NCBI GenBank assembly: GCA_026004615.1
Contig: BPJM01000001.1
Coordinates: 186,001-250,000, forward strand
DNA length: 64,000 nt
Reading direction: 5' to 3'
DNA from: Planctomycetota bacterium
Lineage (GTDB): Bacteria; Planctomycetota; J058; J103
Part shown: positions 8,476-17,345 of the stretch, piece after piece
How positions within the stretch are numbered: position 1 is the stretch's first letter
How the letters are laid out: each line of letters begins with the position of its first letter
Program-made: the position numbers and the translations under genes
The notes under the pieces: generated by a model
The model's database searches: none
What the model saw: the letters and a program-made list of their open reading frames with translations, nothing else
Told to the model about the DNA's origin: nothing

Positions 8476-10142
8476 GTCCCCGCCCCTTCCGCCAGCGCCG
8501 AAGCGCCGGCGCCCTCCGCACCGCCCGCCTCGGCAGCCGCCCGCCCGCACGCCTGCCCTTCGACCGCCGCGTAGAGCCGCTCCGCCTCGAGCCGGGCGGC
8601 TCGCCCCGGCGGGGCCGCGCCGCCCTCGCCCCCGGACGCTGCCGTTGCCTCGCCCTCGCCCGCTTGTCGCCGTTGCGCGCGCTCGAGCAGCTCCGTCGTC
8701 GAGACGCCCTGCACCAGCGGCGCCAGCACCACCCGCCCGCCGGCGCGCTCGACCACCGCCCGCCCCACCACCGGCCGGCCTTCGTAGTCCGCCGCTTTGA
8801 CGAGCACCTCCGGCACGATCGCCTCGATGAGCGCCAGCGGCGTCGGCTCGTCGAACACGATCACGTAATCGACGGCGGCCAGCGCCGCCAGCATGCGCGC
8901 CCGGTCCTCCTGCCCGACGATGGGTCGATCCGGCCCCTTGATCGCGCGCACGCTGGCGTCGCTGTTGACGCCGACGACCAGGCAGTCGCCCTGCGCGCGC
9001 GCGAACTGCAGCGTCTTGACGTGCCCGACGTGCAGCAGGTCGAACACCCCGTTGGTGAACACGACCCGCTTGCCACGCCGCCGCAGCTCGCGCAGCGGCC
9101 CGCGGACGAAGCTCTCCAGGTCGATCACCTTGCGCGCATCCGCATCGCCGCGCGCCCGGATCTCCTGCGCGATCTCTTCCCGGCTGACCGTCGCCACGCC
9201 CAGCCGCTCGATCTCGATCCCCGCCGCGATGTTCGCCAGCTCCGCCGCCACCGGCCAGCTCAGGCCCGCGGCGCGGCACAGGCCCACCGTGCTCAGCACC
9301 ATGTCGCCGGCGCCGGTCACATCATAGACGGCGCGCGGGCGCGTCGGCACGTGCACCGGCTCGCCGTCGCGCGGCTGCCAGAAGATGCCGTCGCGGTCCA
9401 GGGTCAGCAGCACCCCTCCCTCGAGCTCCAGCCGCTCCACCAGCACGCGCGCCGCCCGTTCCCAGCTCGCCCGGTCGCGCGGCTCGATGCCGGAGGCCTC
9501 GGCCGCCTCGCTCCGGTTCGGCGTGATGGCGGTGACCCCCCGGTAGAGCTCCTGGGCGCGCCCCTTGCGCGGATCGAGGATGAGCTCCCGCCCCCGCGCG
9601 CGGGCCAGCGCGAGCAGCGGGCGGAGCAGGCCCGGCGTCACCACACCCTTGCCGTAGTCGGACACCAGTACGATGTCCGCCGCCTCCAATCGCTCGCGCG
9701 CAGCCGCCAGCAACGCCGCCTCCGCAGCCTCCCCGACCGGACGGGCCACCTCGCGGTCCACGCGCAGCACCTGCTGCTCGTGGGCGATCAGCCTCGTCTT
9801 GCGGGTGGTGGGCCGGCCGTCCTCGGCCCGGACGATGCCACCGGTGCCTGCGCCCAGCGCCTGCAGTGCCACCATCAACCGCTCGCCCGCCTCGTCCGCC
9901 CCCACCAGCGAGACGACCTCGACCTCGGCCTCCAGCCGCCGCAGCATGGCGACCACGCTACCGCAGCCGCCCGGCCGCTCCTCGTCGCGTTCGACGTTGA
10001 GGATCTGGATCGGCGCTTCGGGGGAGATGCGTTCGACGCGCCCGAAGACGTAGACGTCGAGCATGAGGTCGCCGACCACCAAGACGCGCGGCGTGCCCAG
10101 CCCCGCCAGCGCCTCGAGCAGCTCGCCTCCCGGCGTCGCCAT
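8472..10142 (-). CDS. hldE: Bifunctional heptose-7-phosphate kinase / heptose-1-phosphate adenylyltransferase
   Basis: The 556-residue product carries both steps that flank GmhB in ADP-heptose synthesis. Residues about 15-330 form a PfkB-type kinase (VVGDLMLDVYVFGRVERISP; DVTGAGDMV near residue 275, where M replaces the usual T). Residues about 350-480 form the nucleotidyltransferase, with the HxGH site in FTNGVFDLLHVGHVKTL. An Ala/Gly/Glu-rich tail of about 60 residues is additional to the usual 475-500. It starts at ATG 10142 and its TGA overlaps the next start (ATGA). Together with gmhB and the SIS protein it gives the window a nearly complete heptose pathway for LPS core. Confidence 0.93.
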   Translation of the reverse strand: MATPGGELLEALAGLGTPRVLVVGDLMLDVYVFGRVERISPEAPIQILNVERDEERPGGCGSVVAMLRRLEAEVEVVSLVGADEAGERLMVALQALGAGTGGIVRAEDGRPTTRKTRLIAHEQQVLRVDREVARPVGEAAEAALLAAARERLEAADIVLVSDYGKGVVTPGLLRPLLALARARGRELILDPRKGRAQELYRGVTAITPNRSEAAEASGIEPRDRASWERAARVLVERLELEGGVLLTLDRDGIFWQPRDGEPVHVPTRPRAVYDVTGAGDMVLSTVGLCRAAGLSWPVAAELANIAAGIEIERLGVATVSREEIAQEIRARGDADARKVIDLESFVRGPLRELRRRGKRVVFTNGVFDLLHVGHVKTLQFARAQGDCLVVGVNSDASVRAIKGPDRPIVGQEDRARMLAALAAVDYVIVFDEPTPLALIEAIVPEVLVKAADYEGRPVVGRAVVERAGGRVVLAPLVQGVSTTELLERAQRRQAGEGEATAASGGEGGAAPPGRAARLEAERLYAAVEGQACGRAAAEAGGAEGAGASALAEGAGT

Positions 10143-10143
10143 C

Positions 10144-10838
10144 TCAGCCCACCTCCGGAGCGAGATATACCGCCACCAGCCGGTAAGCGCCGCGCGCGAC
10201 CGGCACCCGCTCCCGCCATGGCCGATGCCCGGCGGCGCGCACCGACACCTCGTGCGCTCCGGGCTCGAGCTCCACCACCAGCGGCAGCGTGCTGCTCGTC
10301 GGCTCACCCGGCAGCGGCTCGAGCACCCAGACGCGCCCGCCGATCTCGACCTCCGCCCCCGGGACCCGCCCCTGCGATGACGAGACCCTGGCCCGCAGGC
10401 GGCAACGGCCACGGGGCTCGCCCCGGCAACCGCAGCAGCGCCAGCGGCTCGGGCAACACGTAGCTCGCCCGGTGGCCGGTGCCGTACAGTCCCCCGCGGC
10501 CTGCCGTCAAGTAGACCACCGTGTCCGCGCTGGAGGACAGCGTCACCGCATCGGCCACTGCCGGCTCCGGATCGACCAGCACCCATGTCCTCCGCCACCA
10601 GGCGCGGCTTGCCCGGGACCACGACCTCCAGCCGCTGGCGCGAGCGGCCCCGCGCAGTCGGCACCTGCACGGTGCCGTCGGGCGCGCGCTCCAGCAACCG
10701 GCCGTCCGCGTACACCCGAGCCTCGGCCTCCAGGCAGAGCGGGACCGCGCGCGGCGCCACGCTGCCACAACCGGCGAGCAGCGCCGCCCCCAGGCCGAGC
10801 GCCACCGGCGTCCCTCCCGCTCGCAGCTGTCTCCTCAT
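10144..10838 (-). CDS. Lipoprotein with PEGA-like C-terminal region (two apparent +1 frameshifts)
   Basis: This would be a 230-residue lipoprotein. A signal peptide ends in the lipobox LLAGC, with Cys at residue 24. The C-terminal third (LVVELEPGAHEVSVRAAGH ... ARGAYRLVAVYL) looks like a PEGA-type beta domain often found in surface or periplasmic proteins. The frame breaks twice. Removing one base from the C3 run at 10582-10584 and one from the C4 run at 10421-10424 restores a continuous protein with length divisible by three. The ATG at 10838 overlaps the stop of the preceding gene (ATGA), and its own stop lies next to hldE. I treat the breaks as sequencing errors; the function is unknown. 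Confidence 0.62.
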
Positions 10839-11807
10839 GGGCCTGCCGCGGCGGCGGCTGCCCGCTCGCCTCCGCCCGCCAGCTCCGTCAGCACCGCGAA
10901 GCGGAGCAGCGGCAGGTTGATCTCGTGGTGGCCGAGCACCTCCAGCCCCTCGCCGACCGGCCTGCCGATCACATTGGCCCGCGTGCGGTAGTGCTGGATC
11001 ATGTCGAGGTTCGCCGCCAGCACGTGCTCGAGCGTGTGACCCAGGTTGCGCGCGATGGAGACCAGCTTGAGGAACACCTCCGGCATCACCACCGCCGAGC
11101 CGACGTTGGCCCACACCCCGCCTTCCAGACCTGCCACCACCGCCGCCGCGATCCGGAAGTCGATCTCGCAGGCGCGTCCGAGCGCCGCCCAGTCCAGGCC
11201 GGGGTGCATGTGCACGGTGTCGGTCCCCAGAGCCACGTGCACCGTGCAGGGGGCGCCCAGCCGCGCTGCGGTCGCCAGCACCGAGCGGCGTGCCCCCGGC
11301 AGCTGCAGCGCCGCGAGCCCGAGCGCCCGGCCCAACCCGATGCCTTCCTCCGCGCCGCGGCGCGCCGGCCGCCCCGAACGCCTCCGCGGTCTCCCGCGCC
11401 CAGCCGAAGCGGCCGTCGCGGATCGTCTCCGCGACCCGCTCGCTCGTATGGCCCCCCAACGCGATCTCGTAGTCGTGGATGGCAAACGCCCCGTTCACGC
11501 ACAGGGCGGTGAGCACCCCGCGCTCCAGCAAGTCGGAGACCACCGGCCCGCAGCCCACCTTGACCACGTGCCCGCCCATCGCGAACACGATCGGACGGCC
11601 CGCCCGGTGGCGGCAAGCGATCTCGCGCGCCAGCACCCGCAGGCTTCTCGCGCCGAGGAAGTCCGGCAGGGAAGCGAGCAGCTCGGCGCCGCTGGCGCCA
11701 GGCGGCGCGGGCTCGCGGAACTGCTCGGTGCTGACCTGGTGGTACGGCTCGTATTCGGCATACGCGAGCGGCCGCGCCTGCTCCAGCGCCAGGGGCGCCG
11801 GGCGCAC
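10835..11807 (-). CDS. Conserved deoxyhypusine-synthase-like protein (one apparent +1 frameshift)
   Basis: Repaired, this is a 323-residue protein of an uncharacterised bacterial family resembling deoxyhypusine synthase (NAD-binding fold). Visible conserved blocks are [62 protein letters not shown] and [15 protein letters not shown]. The frame breaks once; deleting one base from the C4 run at 11372-11375 joins the halves exactly. It starts at GTG 11807 and ends overlapping the lipoprotein start. Its substrate is not known to me; bacteria normally lack the eIF5A substrate of true deoxyhypusine synthase. Its place between lpxK and hldE suggests a role in envelope or core-sugar metabolism, which is inference. 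Confidence 0.66.
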
Positions 11808-11846
11808 TGCGCCGCCCGCCCCACGCTCCCGCGCCGCTGCCCGCCT

Positions 11847-12991
11847 TCACCGGTCCGCCTCCCCTGCCGCCGGGCCCGCGCCGGCCGCCACTGTCCGCGC
11901 CGGGGCGCCCGGGCGCGCGGGCGCCTGCTGCAAGCAGCGTTCGAGCAGCGCCGCCAGTTCGGCGCCACCACGGACCAGCCGCGCCCGCACGTGCAACACG
12001 AGCACCGGCAGCTCCGGCGGCGGCAGCGCCGCCAGCTTGACCGCATCCTTGTGCGTGGTGAGCAGAGCACAGGCGCCGTGCGCCGCGGCGTCGGCGAGCA
12101 ACTCCTGCAGCTCCCCCTCGGTGTAGCCGTGGTGGTCGGCAAAGGCGCGGCGGGCGCGCACATCCGCGCCCAAACGCTCGAGCAGGCCGAAGAACGCTCC
12201 GGGATTGCCCAGGCCGCAGAACGCCAGCGCCGGCAGGTGCGGCAGCGCGGAGAGCGCGACCGGCGCCCCCACCCGGGCCGGGGCGGCCGTACAGCTCCAG
12301 CAGTGCGAACGGCTCCTCCTCCACCTCGGCGATCGGTACCGCGCGGCCTGCGGCAGCGCGCGCACGCGCCGCCGCCGCCTGCCGCTCGGCCTCGCCGACC
12401 AGCGCCGCGCGCGTCAGCACGACCATGTCGGCGCGGGGCGAGGGCCGAGGGCGGTTCGCGCAACAGCCCCCGCGGCAACAGCCGCCCCCAGCCGAAGGGA
12501 TTCGTCGCATCGAGCAGCACCAGGTCGAGGTCGCGCCCCAGCCGCCGGTGCTGAAAGCCGTCGTCCAGCAGCAGGCAGTCGGCACCGTGCTCGAGCAGCG
12601 CCCGCCGGGCGCCCCGCACCCGATCGGGGTCCTGCACGAGGGGGACCTCCGGCAGGCGCTCGGCCAGGCACAGCGCCTCGTCGTTTCGGGGCGCCTGCGC
12701 GGGGTGCGCCGTAGCCGCGGCTGAGGATCACCGGCCGCCGGCCCCCGCCGCAACAGCTCCCGCGCCAGGTATTCCACCATCGGCGTCTTGCCCGTTCCTC
12801 CCTGCCGTGAGGTTGCCGACCGAGATCACCGGGCACGGCACCCGGTGCACGCGCAGCACGCCCGTCCGGTAGAGCGCAGCCCGGAGTCCCACGGCGAGGC
12901 GATAGCCCAACGCGGCGAGCGAGAGCACCACCCGCGCGATGGCCGCCAGCGCATCCCGGCGCTCGCCGCTCGCGATGGGACGCCAGCGCAC
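11847..12991 (-). CDS. lpxK: Tetraacyldisaccharide 4'-kinase LpxK (five apparent +1 frameshifts)
   Basis: LpxK phosphorylates the lipid A precursor at the 4' position on the inner membrane. The blocks occur in order but in three frames: [14 protein letters not shown], then the P-loop [72 protein letters not shown] and [11 protein letters not shown] with TTHKDAVKL near the end. Removing one base at each of 12800-12802, 12742-12746, 12688-12691, 12435-12438 and 12280-12283 joins them into 379 residues, a normal LpxK length. The start is GTG 12991. LpxK is normally essential in lipid A producers, so five independent breaks are better explained by sequencing error than by decay. Confidence 0.82.
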
Positions 12992-13057
12992 CCGCCGCGC
13001 ACGCCTCCCGCTACGCGACCCTCGAACCCCGCCACGCCGCAGCCGCGGGAAGCCTCA

Positions 13058-13087
13058 AGGGTAGCAGAACGGCCGCTCTACGGTCAA
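13058..13087 (-). promoter_or_regulatory. Possible promoter of the lpxK-to-gmhB operon
   Basis: On the minus strand TTGACC (13082-13087), an 18-base spacer and TACCCT (13058-13063) form a plausible sigma70 promoter about 65 bases before the lpxK start. It lies in the roughly 300-base stretch (12992-13294) between lpxK and the divergent methyltransferase gene, in which I see nothing else. The -35 matches five of six consensus bases and the -10 only three. Confidence 0.35.
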
Positions 13088-13294
13088 CGGGCGGAGACGG
13101 CCAGCGCAGGCGCCCACCGCCCTGCGCCGCCCCCGTCGCGACGGGACGGGAGCTTTTCCCCGCACCGCGCTTCGCGCAACGGCAGGCCTCCGGCCCGGCC
13201 GCTCCGGCGGCACTTGTCCGCACGCCCCCCGGCCGGTACAACGCCGAGGAGCCGGCTGCGGTCGCGGCGGCACCGCTCCGTGAAGAGCAAGGCC

Positions 13295-13771
13295 ATGCGC
13301 GAGAGGAGGCCAGCGGGGGGAGCGCGCCGGTTCTGCCAGGGGCCGGGCAGGCGCGCCGCCAGCAGGACGGCGGCCCGTTCTGGCAGGCGGTCTATCGGCT
13401 GGTGCGTCAGGTGCCCCGGGGGCGAGTCGCCACCTATGGCGACGTCGCACGGGCAGCCGGCGTGCCGGGTGCGGCACGGGCGGTCGGCGCGGCGATGGCG
13501 CACAACCGCGACACCGACGCCGTGCCGTGCCACCGGGTGGTCCGCGCCGACGGCAGCCTCGGGGGCTATCAGGGTGCTGCGCGCGATCCGGGTGGCAAGC
13601 GCGCGCGACTCGCCGCCGAGGGTGTGCAGGTGGATGCGCAGGGGCCGCATCGTGGACTTCGCCCGGCTGCGCTTCGACGACTTCCAGCCGCCACCACCCC
13701 CCTCCGCTCCGGCAACCCGAGCCGGCAAGCGGCGCCGGGCACGGGCTGCCGCGACGAACCGCGGCGGCTGA
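13295..13771 (+). CDS. Methylated-DNA-[protein]-cysteine S-methyltransferase family protein (frameshifted)
   Basis: The core matches the C-terminal domain of O6-alkylguanine-DNA alkyltransferases: FWQAVYRLVRQVPRGRVATYG, GAARAVGAAM and the active-site motif PCHRVV with its acceptor cysteine, then DGSLGGYQG. These suicide enzymes repair alkylated guanine. The frame breaks after AAEGVQVDAQG; removing one G from the run 13641-13644 restores the ending RIVDFARLRFDDF. The N-terminus is unresolved: ATG 13295 is in another frame from the core and needs one missing or two extra bases before 13378, while the core frame itself has no ATG. Only the single-domain form is clear, so an alkyltransferase-like (ATL) protein is possible, but ATLs lack the active cysteine present here. 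Confidence 0.66.
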   Translation: MRERRPAGGARRFCQGPGRRAASRTAARSGRRSIGWCVRCPGGESPPMATSHGQPACRVRHGRSARRWRTTATPTPCRATGWSAPTAASGAIRVLRAIRVASARDSPPRVCRWMRRGRIVDFARLRFDDFQPPPPPSAPATRAGKRRRARAAATNRGG

Positions 13772-13816
13772 GCCCAGCTCGCGGCGCCGGCTCTGCCGGC
13801 GCCGCGTGGGTGCGCC

Positions 13817-14929
13817 CTAGGAGCTGGGGGCGCGTCTGGTCCCGGGCTCGGCGCTCGGCAGCTCGCCCGCCCCCACGGCGGCACGCTCCTCCTCGCGCTG
13901 CTGTTCGGCGCGCTCCAGCTCCTGGAGCTCGCGCTCGCTCAGCTCGATCCACGCACCGATGCGCCGCAGCTTGGCGTAGCGACGCGCGAGCAGCCGCTCC
14001 GGCTCCAGCCCGCACAACTCATCCAGCGCCTGGACCACCGCGGCCCGCACCAAGCGCCACCGCCGCCTTGGGATCGCGGTGGGCGCCACCGGCCGGCTCC
14101 GGCACGATCCGATCGATCACCCCGAAGCGCAGCAGGTCCGCGGGCGGTGATCTTGAGGATGGCAGCGGCGTCGGGGGCGCGCTCGGCGGTCTTCCACAGG
14201 ATCGCCGCGCACCCCTCGGGGGAGATCACGGAGTAGTAGGCATTCTCCAACATCAGCACCACGTCGCCCACCCCGATGCCGAGCGCGCCGCCCGAGCCGC
14301 CCCTCCGCCAGCACCACGCAGACGATCGGCACCCGCAGCTCCGCCATCGCCTTGAGGTTCTCCGCGATGGCGAACGCCTGGCCCCGCTCCTCCGCCCCGA
14401 TGCCGGGGTACGCCCCGGCCGTGTTGATGAAGCTGACGATGGGCAGGCCCAGCTTCTCGGCCAGCCGCATCTTGCGCAGCGCCTTGCGGTAGCCCTCCGG
14501 ATGCGGCATGCCGAAGTTGCACTCCAGCCGCTCCTTGGTGGTGCGGCCCTTCTTGTGCGCCACGACCATCACCTTGCGCCCGTCGATGCGGCCCAACCCG
14601 GTGACGATCGCCCGGTCGTCACGGAACAGCCGGTCGCCGTGCAGCTCCAGCCAGTCCGTGATGAACCCCTCCCGGTAGTCCGTGAACGTGGGGCGAAGCG
14701 GATGCCGGGCGAGCTGCACCCGCTGCCACGGGGTGAGCGACGCGTAGGTCTCGCGCACCAGGTCGGCGGCGCGCAACCGCAGCGCCTCGATCTGGGTCGC
14801 CAGGTCGGCGCCAGAGCTTGCGGCAAAGGCGACGAGTTCGTCGATCTTCTGTTCCAGCTCGACGATGGGCCGCTCGAAATCGAGCACGTGTTGCATGGCG
14901 GGGTGCCGGTTGTGCGCTGCCTCTGCCAC
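13817..14929 (-). CDS. accA: Acetyl-CoA carboxylase carboxyltransferase subunit alpha (three apparent +1 frameshifts)
   Basis: AccA with AccD transfers carboxyl from biotin to acetyl-CoA, the first step of fatty acid synthesis. The N-terminal block [70 protein letters not shown] and, after a frame change, [14 protein letters not shown] are diagnostic. Removing one base at 14300-14303, 14142-14144 and 14052-14053 gives 369 residues; the last 50 form a charged helical tail beyond the E. coli length of 319. GTG 14929 is chosen because GGAGGGAGGA lies directly upstream; ATG 14896 is the alternative. It is essential in most bacteria, so errors are more likely than a pseudogene. Confidence 0.88.
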
Positions 14930-15271
14930 CGCTTCCTCCCTCCGGTGCCGGCCCTGTCCCGCCGGATGATCGAATCCTCACCACCGGATCGTCAATCCGC
15001 CCGCGCGGCCGCAGCGCCGTCGGGCGCCGCTTGCGGGCGCGGCCGTGCGCGCGCTGCCCCTCGTCCCCCTCGCCCCAACCGCCCGTCCACCGCCCGGCAC
15101 CGGCGCCCGGCGCCCACAGACAGCCCCCCTGCGGCCGGCGCCGCCTCGCTCGCTCCCTGCCGGGATGGGGCTCCCTGCCCGATGGGATGGGCGAGAAGGC
15201 CAGCAGTGTCACGCCTCGGCGCGCACCCGCCCCGCCGCTGCACGGCGGGCGGGCCGGGGCGCGCCTCGCAG
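14930..15271. other. Intergenic stretch between the metallopeptidase gene and accA
   Basis: This 342-base stretch upstream of accA and downstream of the metallopeptidase gene holds no frame I can support. The accA ribosome-binding site is at its left end. A GC-rich inverted repeat at about 15230-15256 (CCGCCG/CGGCGG around CTGCA) could fold, but it lacks a T-run, so I do not call it a terminator. No clear promoter was found. Confidence 0.5.
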
Positions 15272-17218
15272 CTATTCGAGCTCGCCCTTGGGGACGAACC
15301 GCTCGAGCGCCTGCTGGAACGCCGCCTTGTTGTCCTCCCAGCGATCGGCATCGCACTGCATGATGATCTCGTACAGGCGGCGCAGCGTGACCACCATCAC
15401 GTGGCGGTAGATCTGGGCGTTCTGCCGGACCTCGACCTCACGGGTGGCGTTCTCCGGCGGCGCCTCGTAGCCCTCGTAGTACACCTCGGCCGCCGGGAAG
15501 CCGGCGACCTCGATGACGTTGCGCTCATCGATCATCGGCGAGCGGATGCGCATGCCGGCCTGTCCCTCGAGCGCATCGAGTGCCGCCTCGGCGGTGCTCA
15601 GCTCCAGGTTGCCCTGCACCGCGACCGTGATGCGACCGGTGGTGGCCGGATTCACGATGCGGATCGCCTCCTGGCCGCTCACCTCATCGGGGCGGAACTC
15701 CCAGCCCTCAGGCCTGGTGATCTCGAAGGCGAGCTTGGCGGAGACGAACCGCTCTCCCCTGACCTCGCCGAGCGGCTCCAGCTTGAGCCCGAGGATGAAC
15801 TGCTTCCAGTCCTCGGTGAGGGCGTCCACCTCGAAGCCGAGCAGCTCCTCCAGCTTGCGGGCGTAGTATTCACCGTATCCCGGCAGCGGCACCCCCGCCG
15901 GGGGCTTCTCGGTCACCACCTTGAAGAACCGCTCGAAGACCTGCTTGAGGTGGACCTTCTTGCCATGGATCTCGACCGGCTGCTGGTTGCCCTGGCTGTC
16001 CGCACCGCGGTGCAGGAAGTAGTAGACCAGCGACCAGCCGTACGGATAGGTCATGCCGGCCATCATCTGGTACTGGCCGAGCGAGAACCGCAGAAACTTC
16101 GAGATCGGCGGCAGCTGACCGCTCTTGATCATGCGCTGGATCATGAAGCAGCGGTCCCGCGGGATCGTGATCTCGAGCTCCCCCTGTGCATTCAGCGTGT
16201 AGCCGTCGCCGAAATAGACCGCCAGCCCCTCGATCCACCACGGCGGCCGCGACAGGAACTGCTCCGGCGTGCCGTCGCACAGGATGTGCTGGAACTGGTG
16301 GGTCGCCTCGTGCGCCAGCACCTCGCGCGTGGTCCCCGTCGTACCGAAGGTGCCGTGGAAGGCGACGACGATCCGGTCCGGATAGGCATTGGGGTTGTCG
16401 GACTTGGGCCGGTAGTAGCCGAGCGCGCCGCCCCCGCCCCCGTAGGTCTGAAAATCCTCCAGGTTGCGGAAGATGTAGATCTTCGACTTGCCCTGGTAGT
16501 AGCGCGGCAGCCCGTGGAAGACCTTGTCGTACGCCTTGTAGAGCTGCTCCATGAACTGGGCGTAGCCCTCGGCCACCTTGCGCGTCGAGTTGCAGTGGAT
16601 CTCGTAGTGCTCGGTCGAGATGATATGGCGCTCGCCCCAGCCGACGCCCTTCGTCTCCTCCCGGTAGCTCCCCTCGATCTGCTCGCGATACCGCTGCTTG
16701 CGCCGCTGGATCTCATCGGGCGGCAACAGCTCGCCGCGGTACCACTGGTAGCCCTGTGCCAGCTTCCACTCCCGCTCGGTGACCCAACGCCGCTCGCTCT
16801 CCAGATACCGGTAGCCGAGCCGTTCGCGCGCGGGGCGGAAGTCCGGGTCGATCTCGATCGCCCGCTCCCAGCACCGCCGGACCACGCTCTGCGGCATGTT
16901 GGACGACTCGGCCAGCCGCGCCGCCTCCATGCAGGCCTCCGGAGTGCTCGCCTCGGCGAGCGCCTTGTCGATTCGCTCTTCCGGGGTGAGCGACCGTTCG
17001 ATCTTCACCACCTCGTCGCGCGAGAACGTCATCACCGAGGTGATGCTGCCGAACTGCCGCTCGAGCTGGACCTTCTCGTGGTCGGCGTGGACGACCTTGC
17101 CCTCGTAGACCTCGCCGCTGATCAGGTAGACCTTGTCGGCGCGCGCCGCTGGCGCCGCCAGCAGCACCGCGACCAACGCCAGGGTCGTGAGAGCCCGAGT
17201 CACCACTCCCTCTCGCAT
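15272..17218 (-). CDS. Secreted HEATH-motif metallopeptidase-like protein (DUF1570 type)
   Basis: This 648-residue protein has an N-terminal signal peptide ending in AAPAARA. A small beta domain follows at residues about 25-75 (VYLISGEVYEGKVVHADHEK). The central part is a gluzincin-like peptidase with HEATH in EVLAHEATHQFQHI near residue 300 and a likely third zinc ligand in WWIEGLAVYFGDG. The final 130 residues form a separate alpha/beta domain. Similar proteins are common in planctomycetes and probably act outside the cytoplasm; the substrate is unknown. ATG 17218 is chosen for its signal peptide and AGGAG upstream. The gene appears to be monocistronic, with an extended -10 element upstream at 17271. 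Confidence 0.8.
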   Translation of the reverse strand: MREGVVTRALTTLALVAVLLAAPAARADKVYLISGEVYEGKVVHADHEKVQLERQFGSITSVMTFSRDEVVKIERSLTPEERIDKALAEASTPEACMEAARLAESSNMPQSVVRRCWERAIEIDPDFRPARERLGYRYLESERRWVTEREWKLAQGYQWYRGELLPPDEIQRRKQRYREQIEGSYREETKGVGWGERHIISTEHYEIHCNSTRKVAEGYAQFMEQLYKAYDKVFHGLPRYYQGKSKIYIFRNLEDFQTYGGGGGALGYYRPKSDNPNAYPDRIVVAFHGTFGTTGTTREVLAHEATHQFQHILCDGTPEQFLSRPPWWIEGLAVYFGDGYTLNAQGELEITIPRDRCFMIQRMIKSGQLPPISKFLRFSLGQYQMMAGMTYPYGWSLVYYFLHRGADSQGNQQPVEIHGKKVHLKQVFERFFKVVTEKPPAGVPLPGYGEYYARKLEELLGFEVDALTEDWKQFILGLKLEPLGEVRGERFVSAKLAFEITRPEGWEFRPDEVSGQEAIRIVNPATTGRITVAVQGNLELSTAEAALDALEGQAGMRIRSPMIDERNVIEVAGFPAAEVYYEGYEAPPENATREVEVRQNAQIYRHVMVVTLRRLYEIIMQCDADRWEDNKAAFQQALERFVPKGELE

Positions 17219-17270
17219 GGCTCCGACGCACTCCTCTCCGTCCGCCTTTGCCCTCTCCGGCGGGGCGAAC

Positions 17271-17279
17271 ATGATAGCA
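17271..17279 (-). promoter_or_regulatory. Extended -10 promoter element before the metallopeptidase gene
   Basis: The minus strand reads TGCTATCAT, an extended -10 motif (TGn plus TATCAT, five of six consensus bases), about 50 bases before the start at 17218. No good -35 is present at the usual spacing, which is tolerated in extended -10 promoters. In such G+C-rich DNA this A/T-containing element stands out. Confidence 0.38.
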
Positions 17280-17345
17280 TGAGGTGCAAGCCCGAGCGGA
17301 ACGTAACCGCCGTGGCCGAGCCGGGAGGAGGTCCTGCCGGGGCCG

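Noticed and set aside
13295..13377. Firm assignment of the alkyltransferase start at ATG 13295
   Set aside because: It is in a different frame from the catalytic core and the needed correction could not be located, so the start is reported as unresolved.
10144..14929. Reading lpxK, accA and neighbours as pseudogenes
   Set aside because: All breaks have the same sign, sit mostly in homopolymers and repair to full-length genes that are normally essential. Error is the simpler explanation.
15230..15256. GC-rich hairpin as a terminator
   Set aside because: The stem is bulged and there is no T-run on either strand.
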